Notes: generated by a model not told the origin, from the letters alone. A stretch of DNA of 64,000 nt from CAWGAJ01 sp963820545 (GCA_963820545.1 CAWGAJ010000002.1:1426001-1490000); one strand, 5' to 3'. Numbered from the stretch's first letter, positions 8,863 to 17,980 are shown. Numbers and translations are program-made.

Positions 8863-9615
8863 ATGCCAGGCCATATTAGTTTCAACCATGTGACTGTCAC
8901 TTACGGCCCGAAAATGGCGCTGGCCGACGTGTCGTTGGAGATACCTGAGAAACAAATCTTTGCCGTCATTGGCCCGGCGAATTCGGGCAAGACCACGCTG
9001 CTGAAGTGCATTAACCGCACGATCGATTTCGTGTCCTCATCCAAAGTGCGCGGCCGGGTAGAGATTGACGGCGAGGACGTTTATCGGATCAAAAACGTAT
9101 ACGCGCTGCGGCGCAAGGTGGGAATGGTATTTCCGCTGCCCGTGGGATTGCCGCTGACGGTTTTCGAGAACGTGGCTTACGCCCCGCGCCGAGCGGGAGT
9201 AAACGACCGGCACGAAATCGAGGCCCTGGTGGAAAAATGCCTGCGCCAGGCCATGTTATGGGACGAAGTCAAGGACCGGATGGATTTGCTGGGCACGCGG
9301 CTTTCCGGCGGACAGCAACAACGCCTCACATTGGCCCGGGCGCTCTCGCATCGACCGGAAATCCTCTGCCTCGACGAGTTTTCCATTGCCATCGATCCGA
9401 TCACCACCATGCGCATCGAAGACATCCTGCGCGAATTGAAAAACGAAATGACGATTGTGCTGGTAACTAATCTGGTGCAACAGGCCCGACGCCTGGCCGA
9501 CCACACGGCGTTTTTCAGCAATTCCCGGCTGATCGAAGTGGACGAAACTGAAAATCTTTTTACGCAACCGGCCCAGCGCCTTACGGAACGCTACATAACC
9601 GGAGATTATGGTTAA
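8863..9615 (+). CDS. pstB: Phosphate ABC transporter ATPase subunit 1 (asymmetric partner)
   Basis: Cytoplasmic ATPase of the phosphate importer, 250 residues. Present: Walker A GPANSGKTT (37-45), the ABC signature LSGGQQQR (147-154), and Walker B with catalytic glutamate (CLDEF, D171/E172). Altered: the Q-loop reads GMVFPLPVG, with Pro91 where PstB has Gln, and the switch-histidine position reads VTNLVQQA, with Asn203 replacing His. The protein can thus lend an intact signature to a partner, but its own nucleotide site lacks two key residues. The next gene has the complementary defect (see findings). It overlaps that gene by 1 nt (TAATG), which favours 1:1 synthesis. Confidence 0.93.
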   Translation: MPGHISFNHVTVTYGPKMALADVSLEIPEKQIFAVIGPANSGKTTLLKCINRTIDFVSSSKVRGRVEIDGEDVYRIKNVYALRRKVGMVFPLPVGLPLTVFENVAYAPRRAGVNDRHEIEALVEKCLRQAMLWDEVKDRMDLLGTRLSGGQQQRLTLARALSHRPEILCLDEFSIAIDPITTMRIEDILRELKNEMTIVLVTNLVQQARRLADHTAFFSNSRLIEVDETENLFTQPAQRLTERYITGDYG

Positions 9616-10406
9616 TGACAGCCGCGACCGTCCCCGCATCGCCTGCATATAGCATCCACACCCGGGATCTGAATCTCTGGTACGGCTCGTTCCAGGCGCT
9701 TAAAAACGTGACCATCAACGTCACTCCGGGCATCATTACCGCGTTGATTGGGCCCTCGGGATGCGGAAAAACCACGCTCTTAAGATGTTTCAACCGCATC
9801 AACGAGCGTTATCCCCAGGTCACTACCACCGGCGAGATTGCCGTGCTGGGCAAAAACATCTACGACGCGGACGTCTCGCTGAGCGAGTTGCGCAAAACAG
9901 TAGGGATGGTTTTTCAGCGGCCCAATCCCCTGCCCATTTCGGTTTACGAAAACGTGATTTTTGGAGTACGCGTACACACTCCTCGCGGCGCGCTCGGACG
10001 CGCGGACCTGGACGCCCTGGTGGAAGCGGCCCTGCGCGACGTTCAGCTTTGGGACGAACTGAAAGACAAGCTCCGGACCAAGGCTACGCGCTTAACGCTC
10101 GAAGAGCAGCAAAAACTTTGCATTGCCCGATTGTTGCCGCAAAAACCCCGCGTGATCCTGATGGACGAACCTTGCTCGGCACTGGACGGCGAAGGCATCG
10201 AAAGGATCGAGGAACTGATTGAATCGCTCCGCAGTCGCTATACGATTCTCATGGTTACTCATAACATGGGTCAAGCCCGACGGGCCAGCCACGAGTGCAT
10301 CTTCATGCTCATGGGCGAAATCGTGGAGCACGCGAAAACACTAGATATGTTCCTCAATCCGCAGCGAAAAGAAACGGAAATGTATATCACCGGCCGTTAT
10401 GGATAA
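9615..10406 (+). CDS. pstB: Phosphate ABC transporter ATPase subunit 2 (asymmetric partner)
   Basis: Second PstB-type ATPase, 263 residues. Walker A GPSGCGKTT (46-54), Q-loop Gln101 (VFQRPNP), Walker B MDEPCSALD (D184/E185) and switch His216 (VTHNM) are canonical. The ABC signature is destroyed: where PstB has LSGGQQQR this protein has LTLEEQQK (160-167). It would supply the catalytic half of one composite site using the LSGGQ of PstB1, while the other site would be degenerate. The start ATG shares one base with the stop of pstB1. It is the last transporter gene of the operon; galT follows after 21 bp. Confidence 0.93.
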   Translation: MTAATVPASPAYSIHTRDLNLWYGSFQALKNVTINVTPGIITALIGPSGCGKTTLLRCFNRINERYPQVTTTGEIAVLGKNIYDADVSLSELRKTVGMVFQRPNPLPISVYENVIFGVRVHTPRGALGRADLDALVEAALRDVQLWDELKDKLRTKATRLTLEEQQKLCIARLLPQKPRVILMDEPCSALDGEGIERIEELIESLRSRYTILMVTHNMGQARRASHECIFMLMGEIVEHAKTLDMFLNPQRKETEMYITGRYG

Positions 10407-10427
10407 ATAATTCTCTGGAGTTTTTTC

Positions 10428-11492
10428 ATGAAAGCTAAGCATTTAACACGCGATGTCCATAAAACCGTGCATTGGAGATGGCACCCTATACTAAATGTTT
10501 GGATTCTTAATTCTCCCCACAGGCTGAAACGCGCATGGGCGGGGGCGAAAAGCGTTGCCGGGATAACATTGCCTGAATACCATCCAGAATGTCCTTTTTG
10601 TCCGGGAAATAAGCGGGCCAACGGAGAAATCAACCCCCAAAATCCCGACGCATACCCCTTTGTATTTACCAATGATTGCCAAGCGCTTCTGCCCCCGCGG
10701 GGCAAGAGTAAATCCCCGGCTTTTGTTGAGTCGTTTTATAAGGCAATCCCCGTCAACGGCACGTGCCGGGTGGTAAACTTTCATCCAAAACACAATTTGA
10801 CGTTTTCATTAATGTCCGAGGAAGAATGTCTCCAGGTGGTATGGCTTTGGCAGAAGGAATACCGTGAACTCGGCAGGCGCCCCTATATTAGCACGGTAAA
10901 CATCTTTGAGAATAACCGCTTCGGTTCGAGTATGCCCCATCCCCATAATCAAATTTGGTGTTCCTCGGAAGTTTCGCCGTATTTAATGCAAATTATAGCT
11001 GCCTTAAAAAAACACAAAGCCCAATCCGGCGCATGTCTTTTTTGCCAGACAATTGACGAGGAAACTTCACAACAGAAAAGGGTGATTTACGAGAATGACG
11101 GTTTCGTGGCTTTTGTGCCGTACTGGGCTATTTGGCCGTTTGAGATCTGGATTGTCTCCAGAAAACATATTAAATCAATTGCCGATTTAGACCAAACAGG
11201 ACTGGAAAATCTGGCCCTCGCTTACAAAATAGTGAACATGAAACTGGACAATTTGTTTAATGCCGCCTGCCCTTATAGTTCAGGTGTTTACCAAGAGCCG
11301 ACCGACGGTAAAAAACATCCTGAAATGCATTTACATATTGTCTTCAGACCTCCGGTGGTACGGAGCGTTGACGTTTGGAAATGGATGGTGGGATACGAAT
11401 TCATGGCGCAGCCTCAACGGGACATCACGCCGGAAAAGGCGGCGGAATTTTTAAAAGCAACGCCCGATTCGCACTATTCCAGAAAACATTAG
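10428..11492 (+). CDS. galT: Galactose-1-phosphate uridylyltransferase
   Basis: Leloir-pathway enzyme exchanging UMP between UDP-glucose and galactose-1-phosphate through a uridylyl-histidine. The HPH catalytic motif is seen as PHPHNQIW (His171, His173), with Asn where many members have Gly or Cys. PECPFCPGN (Cys55, Cys58) fits the zinc site, and the C-terminal HLHIVFRPP and AQPQRDITPEKAA are family-typical. Length (354) is normal. It lies 21 bp after pstB2 and may be co-transcribed, although function links it to galK at 16-17 kb. A good Shine-Dalgarno (TCTGGAG) precedes the ATG. Confidence 0.92.
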   Translation: MKAKHLTRDVHKTVHWRWHPILNVWILNSPHRLKRAWAGAKSVAGITLPEYHPECPFCPGNKRANGEINPQNPDAYPFVFTNDCQALLPPRGKSKSPAFVESFYKAIPVNGTCRVVNFHPKHNLTFSLMSEEECLQVVWLWQKEYRELGRRPYISTVNIFENNRFGSSMPHPHNQIWCSSEVSPYLMQIIAALKKHKAQSGACLFCQTIDEETSQQKRVIYENDGFVAFVPYWAIWPFEIWIVSRKHIKSIADLDQTGLENLALAYKIVNMKLDNLFNAACPYSSGVYQEPTDGKKHPEMHLHIVFRPPVVRSVDVWKWMVGYEFMAQPQRDITPEKAAEFLKATPDSHYSRKH

Positions 11493-11517
11493 GGGCGGAA
11501 AGACGTTATATCCCAGT

Positions 11518-12183
11518 TTAGTCTTTATCCACTTCCCCGTGACGGATGATTTTGCCCTGGGCCAGATAAATCACGTCCTCGGCGATGTTCGTGGCCAGAT
11601 CGGCGATGCGTTCCAGATTGCGCGAGATCGCCATCAGGCGGAGATACTGTTTGGCGTTCTCCGGGTCGCGTCGAATGCGATCTTCGACTTCTTTGCGAAA
11701 GGTATGCTTCATGGCGTCGATTTCATCGTCCCGGGTGCAAACGTCGTGGGCCAGGGCCTGATTCATGTTTACCAGCGCATCCAGGCTGTCGCGGAGCATG
11801 GCCTGCGTTTTCGACCACATCAGGGGAAGATCAAAGGTCAGTTCAACCGGCGGTTCAGCGGCTAGGCCCGCGGCCTTGCGCGCGATGTTCACCGCCATGT
11901 CGCCAATCCGCTCCAGATCGTTATTGATTTTCAAGGCGGCGATAATCAGGCGCAGATCGGTGGCCACCGGCTGGTGCAAGGCCAAGGTTTTCAAACATTC
12001 CTCTTCCACCTCGACCTCGAGGTGATCGATCTCCAGATCGCGGCGCTCGATTTCACGGGCCGTTGTCTCGTCGCGGTTCATTACGGCCTGGATCGCCAAC
12101 TGCACCTGATCTTCGACCAAGGTGCACAACGAGAGAAGCGATTTCTTCAGCTTATCGATTTCGCGCTGCAAATATACCGACAT
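11518..12183 (-). CDS. phoU: Phosphate signalling regulator PhoU
   Basis: Cytoplasmic helical regulator that in other bacteria couples PstSCAB to control of phosphate uptake. The two three-helix repeats each carry the metal-binding signature: NNDLERIGDMAVNIA and SRNLERIADLATNIAE. The ATG at 12183 (MSVYLQREIDKLKK) is chosen; upstream codons add a tail foreign to the family. It is transcribed towards galT and the pst operon on the opposite strand, so it has its own promoter. No PhoR/PhoB pair is visible in the window. Confidence 0.94.
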   Translation of the reverse strand: MSVYLQREIDKLKKSLLSLCTLVEDQVQLAIQAVMNRDETTAREIERRDLEIDHLEVEVEEECLKTLALHQPVATDLRLIIAALKINNDLERIGDMAVNIARKAAGLAAEPPVELTFDLPLMWSKTQAMLRDSLDALVNMNQALAHDVCTRDDEIDAMKHTFRKEVEDRIRRDPENAKQYLRLMAISRNLERIADLATNIAEDVIYLAQGKIIRHGEVDKD

Positions 12184-12371
12184 GCTTGACCTGTAATTGG
12201 GCCTTTCTCCATAAGCAAATGAATGTTTAACAATATCTCTTTGCCTTGCGGAAGTCAATCGGAATTATGGCAAAAATTGTGATAACGCGGCCAAAGCCGA
12301 GTGGGAACAAGACAGTTGCTTTGTTCAGTATTGAGAATATCTTTATTTTCCAATGTCGAGTTGTTTTTTTG

Positions 12372-12839
12372 CTATTCCCTTCCTTGTGGTTTTGCTCTTT
12401 CCTTGCACGAAGCCAGCCACCCTTCATTAGCCTCCGGGAAACAATCAAATCTGGGGATGTAAGGTTTAATGTCTATCAAGGGTGTCCCATCTAAGACATC
12501 AATCCCACTGACTTCAAGCACGTTCTTTGAGCGACTTAAAAGTCTGACAACGGTTAGCCCAATACCATTTGGCCTGCAGGGGTGTCTGGAAGCAAAGACA
12601 CCATGCGGTTCATCATCCATAAAGGTTGGTCGCACCAATTTGATTTCTCCAGCCCTATCGAATTGGTAGAGGAGAATGATATGGGAGAATGTTTCAATAT
12701 CTTTCAATCCCTCCGCATACTCTGGAAAAACCTCAACCTGTCCTACGCCCTGAGGAGAAAAACTGCCTTGAATAGGAGTAGTCTCTTTGGACTTATAAGG
12801 AGAATGAATAATCCCAATACGAATAAATTCTGAATTCAT
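12372..12839 (-). CDS. trmO: tRNA t6A37 methyltransferase TrmO-like protein
   Basis: TsaA/TrmO (UPF0066) family: SAM-dependent methylation of N6-threonylcarbamoyladenosine at position 37 in some tRNAs (family knowledge). Visible motifs are IGIIHSPYK at the N-terminus, IETFSHIILLYQFD, and the hallmark SRHPCRPNGIGLTVVRLL. The length of 155 residues matches the single-domain form. The ATG at 12839 is used because MNSEFIRIG is the normal N-terminus; the upstream open frame belongs to the spacer. It lies 61 bp downstream of the sugar-nucleotide cluster and may be read through from it. Confidence 0.85.
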   Translation of the reverse strand: MNSEFIRIGIIHSPYKSKETTPIQGSFSPQGVGQVEVFPEYAEGLKDIETFSHIILLYQFDRAGEIKLVRPTFMDDEPHGVFASRHPCRPNGIGLTVVRLLSRSKNVLEVSGIDVLDGTPLIDIKPYIPRFDCFPEANEGWLASCKERAKPQGRE

Positions 12840-12900
12840 ATACGATTCAGTGGCATAAAAAACCAACTTGTTTTGGATAGTTCCTGACGACACCTTCCCG

Positions 12901-13841
12901 TCAGCCCGGCGGCAGATTGGAATATTCTTCGGGTCGCTCGATCCACGGCAAGGGGCCGCAAAGTTCGCGAATGCCCTCCTCCAGGGAGACATCCGCCTGA
13001 AAACCCAGGGCCCTCAGCCGGGCATAACTGATGGCATAATTGCGCTGGTCCGGATCCCGGCCTTCGCTACATTCTTCGATCCGCGTGCCGGGGATAATTT
13101 TTGAAATCAGCCGGCAAATCTCCAGTTTGGTGTGATTCTGGCTTTCATCTCCGACATTATAGGTCTGGCCGGTCATTTTTCCGTAGTTTTCCAAGGCCAA
13201 GACAATGGCGCAGAGATATCGGCAACATGGATAAAACCGCGCCGGGCATGACCTTCGTAAACCCGCATTCGCCGCTGGTGCAAGGCCTGATAGGTAAAAT
13301 TATTGACCAACAGATCCAGGCGCAGGCGCGGCGATAACCCATAAGCGGTGCTGATCCGATAAACCACTGCGTGGCACTGGTCGCGTATAATGGCTTCACC
13401 CTCGGCTTTGCTCTTACCGTAGAGCGTAAGCGGCCTAAGCGGCGTTTCTTCAGTGCAACACGGATCTTTTACCAGCCCATAGCAACTGCTGGTCGAGGCA
13501 AACACCAGCGGACGGTTGCGCCCCGCCATGGAGGCCACGTTTCTGGTCCCCTCGACGTTGATGGACCTGGCTTCATCCGGTTCTCGGGCACAGGCCGGAT
13601 AGCCCACAATCGCCGCCAGATGGACCATAACGTCGGCCTGGCGGGCAAAATCCCCTAGCGCCTGTTTATCGCGAATATCGCCACGCAAAAAGGAAAAGCC
13701 CGGCAACCGAAAAAAAGGCAATATCGGCCCAATGCCATAGCGCAGCGAGTCGAAAACGGCAACCTCGTGCCGTTGCCGCAAAAGCAAGGGAATCAACGTG
13801 GCGCCGATGTATCCCGCCCCGCCGGTTACGAGAATTTTCAT
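12901..13841 (-). CDS. NAD-dependent epimerase/dehydratase (frameshifted)
   Basis: Extended SDR enzyme acting on nucleotide sugars. The N-terminal NAD site VTGGAGYIGATL is followed by the catalytic STSSCYG and YGKSK (Tyr-xxx-Lys). The frame breaks at about 13205-13216: residues up to GFIHVADIS are in one frame, and LALENYGKMTGQTYNVGDES continues in another to the stop at 12901. One lost base in TGCGCCATT explains it. The joined length (about 313) is normal. The substrate cannot be read; its place after manC and GDP-mannose 3,5-epimerase suggests a GDP- or UDP-sugar for surface glycans. A GalE role completing the Leloir pathway is possible but unproven. Confidence 0.85.
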
Positions 13842-13854
13842 GTCTAATATGAAA

Positions 13855-14949
13855 TCAGGTAAATTGGCCGCCGAACTCTTTTTCCGCTCGGTTATAAAGA
13901 TCCTTGATTTGCTCGGCTTTGTCGGCCGGACAGATCAAGGTCGCATTCTTGGTATGAATCACCATCAGATCCCGGCATCCCAGCAAGGCGAGCAGATGTT
14001 CCGGCTCGCTGGAGGCCAAAAGACAATTTTCAGATGCGCTTAACAAGTATTTTCCGACGGCAAGGGCGTTATCGTTTTCGTCGTGCGGGCAAGTTTGGGC
14101 AAACGACGGCCACGAGCCGATATCCAACCATTTTAACGGCATGGGAATGGCCGCCACATGGATGTTCTCCAGACGCGATGCCGGCTCCATAACGGCAAAA
14201 TCGATGCTGATCTTCTTTAATGTCGGGTAGATTTTGGCAAGGACCGCGTCTCTTTGCGGGGTTTCCCAGGCTTGGACTATGCTGCTGAGGCCCGTATATA
14301 TAGTCGGTTCCAAAAGGCGAATGCAATCCAGCAACGTGGCGGCAGACCAGACAAACATCCCGCTATTCCACAAATAAGACTCCGGTCCTTGGCGATAGTA
14401 CTGTTCGGCCAGTGCCAAGTGGGGTTTTTCCATGAATTGCTTGAGGATTCTGGCCCGGCCGGAGATTTTCTCGCCCAGTTCCAAATAGCCGTAGCCGGTT
14501 ATCGGTCCGGTGGGAGCGATGCCAAAAGTGACCAGTGTTTCCGGATGCTGCTCTACCAGGGCAAATCCCTGTGCGATGATTTTCTGAAATTCATCGACAG
14601 GCTCGATCAGGTGATCGGCGGTAAAGACGGCGAACACGGCCTGGGGGTCGCGGGCGGCCAAAACAGCGGCGCCCAGGCCGATGGCGCCCAGCGTGTCGCG
14701 CCCCAGCGGTTCGCCCAGGAATTGCTCCTTGCCCAAGGCCGGCAATGCCGAAAAGATCGCCTCTTTGTGTTTCAGGCCGGCGCAAACGTAACGCTGCGAT
14801 ACGGGGATCAGCCCCTCCAGGCGCTGGAAGGCGATTTCCAAGAGGCTCCGGCCCTGGATAAAAGGAAGCAGTTGCTTGGGCAAGTCGGCGCGGCTCATGG
14901 GCCAGAGCCGAGTGCCTGATCCGCCGGCGATGATCAGCGCGTATCGCAT
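13855..14949 (-). CDS. manC: Mannose-1-phosphate guanylyltransferase
   Basis: Makes GDP-mannose from mannose-1-phosphate and GTP. The pyrophosphorylase signature GGSGTRLWPMSR (residues 9-20) and FMEKP (sugar-phosphate site) are present, as is WNSGMFVW. At 364 residues it is the single-domain form without the C-terminal isomerase domain of bifunctional ManC. It lies 12 bp downstream of the GDP-mannose 3,5-epimerase gene and 13 bp upstream of the SDR gene, so the three are probably one transcript. Its product is the substrate of the neighbouring epimerase. Confidence 0.93.
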   Translation of the reverse strand: MRYALIIAGGSGTRLWPMSRADLPKQLLPFIQGRSLLEIAFQRLEGLIPVSQRYVCAGLKHKEAIFSALPALGKEQFLGEPLGRDTLGAIGLGAAVLAARDPQAVFAVFTADHLIEPVDEFQKIIAQGFALVEQHPETLVTFGIAPTGPITGYGYLELGEKISGRARILKQFMEKPHLALAEQYYRQGPESYLWNSGMFVWSAATLLDCIRLLEPTIYTGLSSIVQAWETPQRDAVLAKIYPTLKKISIDFAVMEPASRLENIHVAAIPMPLKWLDIGSWPSFAQTCPHDENDNALAVGKYLLSASENCLLASSEPEHLLALLGCRDLMVIHTKNATLICPADKAEQIKDLYNRAEKEFGGQFT

Positions 14950-14961
14950 ACGATTCCGTTT

Positions 14962-15942
14962 TTATTTATGCAACGCCATGTACTGATCGTAAATCCAGGC
15001 GTAGGTTTTCGCCAGGCCGTCGCGGAGTTTGATGCTCGGTTCCCAACCGAAGTATTTTTTGATCAGTGTATTATCGCTGTTCCGGCCGCGCACGCCCTTT
15101 GGCGCGCTGAGATCGTATGATCTTTTGAGTTTCACTCCGGCGATATCCTCGACCATATCGACCATCTGATTGACGCTCACCAACTCGTTGGAGCCGATGT
15201 TTAGCGGTTCGATGACGTTGCTTTCCAGCAGCGTCTGGATGCCTTTCAGACAGTCGTCGATGTACATGAAGCTGCGGGTTTGCAGGCCGTCGCCCCAGAT
15301 GTTGATTTCCAGCTTGCCGGTAACCTTGGCGTGGATTACCTTGCGGCAGATGGCGGCCGGGGCCTTTTCGCGTCCGCCGTCCCAGGTGCCGAAAGGACCG
15401 TAGACGTTGTGGAAGCGGGCCACGCGCGTCCAAAGCCCGAAATCTTCGCGGAAGTGGCGGCACATGCGCTCGGAAAACAGTTTTTCCCAGCCGTAACCGT
15501 CCTCGGGCATGGCCGGATAAGCGTCTTCCTCTTTCAAGGCCGTAACGTCGGTCGACTTCTGCTTGTCGGCATTATAGACACAGGCCGAAGAGGAATAGAA
15601 ATACCGCTGGACGCCGATCCGCACCGCCGCCTGGAGCAAGTGCGTGTTAATCAGCACCGAAAGCATGCAGAGGGCCTTGTTGTTTTCGATGAATCCCATG
15701 CCGCCCATGTTGGCGGCCAGATTGAATATTGTATGCGCTCCCTGCATGGCCCGTTCGCAATTCTCTTTGATGCTCAGGTCCAAGACGAGATTGTCCACAT
15801 CCGGGTAACTTTGATACCACTCAGGTATAGGTTTGATGTCCACGGAGCGGATTTTCTTGTAGCCTTGCCTGCGCAGGTCGGCGACCAGATTGCCGCCGAT
15901 AAAACCGCCGCCCCCGGCAACAACTACCAGTTGATCTTTCAT
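14962..15942 (-). CDS. GDP-mannose 3,5-epimerase-like SDR enzyme
   Basis: Strongly resembles plant GDP-mannose 3,5-epimerase, which converts GDP-D-mannose to GDP-L-galactose and GDP-L-gulose. Recognisable blocks: NLAANMGGMGFIENN, SSSACVYN, YGWEK, RFHNVYGPFGTWDGG, REKAPAAICRK, GDGLQTRSFMYIDD and KGVRGRNSDN. Cys121, Tyr150, Lys154 and Lys193 sit at a constant offset of 24 from the Arabidopsis catalytic residues Cys145, Tyr174, Lys178 and Lys217. Length 326. It is directly followed by manC, its likely substrate supplier, and preceded by galK. The exact product is inferred. Confidence 0.85.
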   Translation of the reverse strand: MKDQLVVVAGGGGFIGGNLVADLRRQGYKKIRSVDIKPIPEWYQSYPDVDNLVLDLSIKENCERAMQGAHTIFNLAANMGGMGFIENNKALCMLSVLINTHLLQAAVRIGVQRYFYSSSACVYNADKQKSTDVTALKEEDAYPAMPEDGYGWEKLFSERMCRHFREDFGLWTRVARFHNVYGPFGTWDGGREKAPAAICRKVIHAKVTGKLEINIWGDGLQTRSFMYIDDCLKGIQTLLESNVIEPLNIGSNELVSVNQMVDMVEDIAGVKLKRSYDLSAPKGVRGRNSDNTLIKKYFGWEPSIKLRDGLAKTYAWIYDQYMALHK

Positions 15943-15960
15943 GATTGTACCTTTTCCTGA

Positions 15961-17098
15961 TTAAACCACTGCCGCGCCATCGGTGGCTTGGCAAACATAT
16001 ACGGCCGGTTTATGACCGGTCTGCCGCTCGTAGCCCTGGGCGGTATGACGCACAAAATCGTCGGCGTCTTGGGCTTTGATAAGGGCAATGGCACAGCCGC
16101 CGAAACCGGCCCCGGTCATGCGCGCCGTAACAGGCCTGGTGTGTACGGGCGTTATCGACCATTGCATTCAGGGCGTCGCTCGAAACCTCGAAATTATCGC
16201 GCAAATCCTCGTGGCTTTGGTTCATCAATTGGCCCAGCGTGACCGCATCGCCGCGGCGCATCACCTCGGCCGCTTTGACTGTGCGTTCGTTTTCGCCGAT
16301 GACGTGCAATGCACGACGTCGGGTAACAGGATCCAGACCAGCGGCCTCCTTGAGGAATCTTTCCATGGTCACGTCGCGCAGGGCCTTTACTTTGAAGAAT
16401 TTGGCCGCGGCCTCGCACTGCGCGCGGCGTTCGTTATAGGCCGAATCGACCAGGCCCCGCCGCGTGGACGTATCGAGCACAACCACCGCCACGCCCAGCG
16501 GGAAAGGCACCAACTGGGTTTTTAAGTCGCGGCAGTCGATGAGCAAGGCGTGATTGGCGCGACCCGCGGCCGAAATCATCTGGTCCATGATGCCGCAGTT
16601 CACGCCGACCCATTTATTTTCGGCCCGTTGTCCTAGTAAGGCCATTGGGGCAGGCTCCCAAGTGAGGTTCGAGACAGCGGCAAAGGTCCGGGCAGTGGCC
16701 ATTTCGACCGCGGCCGAGGAAGAAAGCCCTGCCCCTAACGGCACGTCGCCCATCAGCACCCCTTGCCAACCCGAGAGGCGATGGCCGGCGTCTTGAAGGC
16801 TCCAGGCCGTGCCCTTGAGGTATTCAATCCAACTGCTCTTGCCTTTGACCAGGGAATCCAGTGAGAATTCGCCGCTTTCCTGATAGTCTATCGAATGGAC
16901 GACCACCTTGCGGTCATCACGCGGCTCCAAGGCAATCCACACGGCACGATTGATAGCCAATGGGAAAACGAAGCCATCGTTGTAATCAGTATGTTCGCCG
17001 ATGAGATTCACTCGGCCCGGGGCCCTGACGATCCACTTGGGCTGCCGGCCGAAACGCTCTACAAAGTGCTGCTGAATATCATTTTTTCCAATCGCCAT
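15961..17098 (-). CDS. galK: Galactokinase (frameshifted)
   Basis: Phosphorylates galactose at C1 (GHMP kinase family). N-terminal RAPGRVNLIGEHTDYN (25-40) is the galactokinase signature and GAGLSSSAAVEMA (122-134) is the ATP-binding GHMP motif. The third motif, ARMTGAGFGGCAIALI, is intact but in another frame: the break is at about 16119-16126, where one GC pair seems missing from GGCGCGCATG. The joined gene ends at 15961 with normal length (about 380). It heads the minus-strand operon; the next gene starts 18 bp after its stop. It pairs functionally with galT at 10.4 kb. Confidence 0.9.
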
Positions 17099-17155
17099 GG
17101 TAGTAACGAGAAAAATAGGGTTAATTTGGGGTAATTAAATGTTTATCCTAAAAGT

Positions 17156-17206
17156 CCCCTCTCCGGGCACCACGCAGTGGTCGGGGAGAGGGTCAGGGTG
17201 AGGGCC
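17156..17206. repeat. CCCTCTCCGGG..GGGAGAGGG palindromic repeat
   Basis: Arms CCCCTCTCC and GGGGAGAGGG flank a GGGCACCACGCAGTGGTC centre and are followed by TCAGGGTGAGGG. Relatives are at 23394-23427 and 29777-29844. Confidence 0.65.
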
Positions 17207-17362
17207 AATATCTTGCAATGCCCTCTTTAAAATTCCTTTTCACAGTTGGGCCGGCAACGACACCGGGTATAAACCGGAAATATAAGCCGATTTTGCGTAA
17301 ATATATGAAGTTCCCAGCACTTCGGCAAGTCATGCCGATTATTTTTGCCGTCAAGAAACCAA

Positions 17363-17398
17363 AACGGCGGCCGTTACTTATGTGTAACGGCCGCCGTT
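17363..17398 (-). terminator. Perfect 15-bp stem-loop
   Basis: AACGGCGGCCGTTAC and GTAACGGCCGCCGTT surround a TTATGT loop, with A-tract 5' (T-tract on the minus strand). Likely terminator of the HTH gene at 17420-17944. Confidence 0.75.
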
Positions 17399-17419
17399 GG
17401 GGACCTATGGCCCTCGACC

Positions 17420-17944
17420 TTAGTCGGTCAGGTCCAAAAATACGTCTTCAGAAAGTCGTCGTTCAGCCGCGATGCCAAGTTCATCCAAGCGGCGGCGTTG
17501 GCCCACGGCATGCCAAGCCCCCACGCCGGCCAATTCCGGCATGATCTCCAGGAGTTGGTCGATTAGCGTCTGGGCCATGCGCCGGATGGTTTCCTGCCTG
17601 GTGCTCTCACGAATTGTCAAGGCGGACTTCATCAGTCGTATCAGTTGGGCGCGTCGTTGAACAGGAGCCGACAAAGAATCATCGGCCTCCACGAGCAGCT
17701 CTCCGACGGGAACATCCAAAACCTGCTGCCATTTGTACAACTGACTTAGCGTAATATCGGCTGTTTCGCTTTCCTGCTGGCGGACAGTAGCGATATCGGT
17801 ATTTAATCGTCGCGCCACGGTTCGGCGCGATATCCCTTGTTGTTGCCGCACTGCGGCTAAGCGTTGCAAGGGATGTTCAACGGCGGGAACGGGCACATCC
17901 TGCCCATTTCCACCCAAACCTGAGGATATATGGATAATACTCAT
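17420..17944 (-). CDS. XRE-type helix-turn-helix protein
   Basis: A 174-residue putative DNA-binding protein. An XRE/Cro-like HTH spans about residues 28-78 (QQQGISRRTVARRLNTDIAT...LSQLYKWQQVLDVPVGEL), followed by a helical C-terminal region (RRMAQTLIDQLLEIMPEL) and a short basic stretch. The ATG at 17944 is chosen because GGAAGGGG lies about 7 nt upstream. The gene stands alone, ends in a strong terminator, and its target is unknown. No adjacent toxin or protease suggests a toxin-antitoxin or phage role, although an ImmA-like gene lies 4 kb away. Confidence 0.75.
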   Translation of the reverse strand: MSIIHISSGLGGNGQDVPVPAVEHPLQRLAAVRQQQGISRRTVARRLNTDIATVRQQESETADITLSQLYKWQQVLDVPVGELLVEADDSLSAPVQRRAQLIRLMKSALTIRESTRQETIRRMAQTLIDQLLEIMPELAGVGAWHAVGQRRRLDELGIAAERRLSEDVFLDLTD

Positions 17945-17980
17945 AAAGACACCCCTTCCTAATGGAAGTAAGACACACAA

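Larger units (their letters stand above)
17099..17419. other. Intergenic, repeat and terminator
   Basis: Gap between galK and the HTH gene. It contains a dispersed palindrome (17156-17206) and a strong stem-loop (17363-17398). The galK promoter should lie near 17100-17150, but I cannot define it. Confidence 0.5.

Noticed and set aside
9615..10406. PstB2 as a pseudogene
   Set aside because: Full length, in frame, all other ATPase motifs intact and overlapping start; the signature loss matches the partner's complementary changes.
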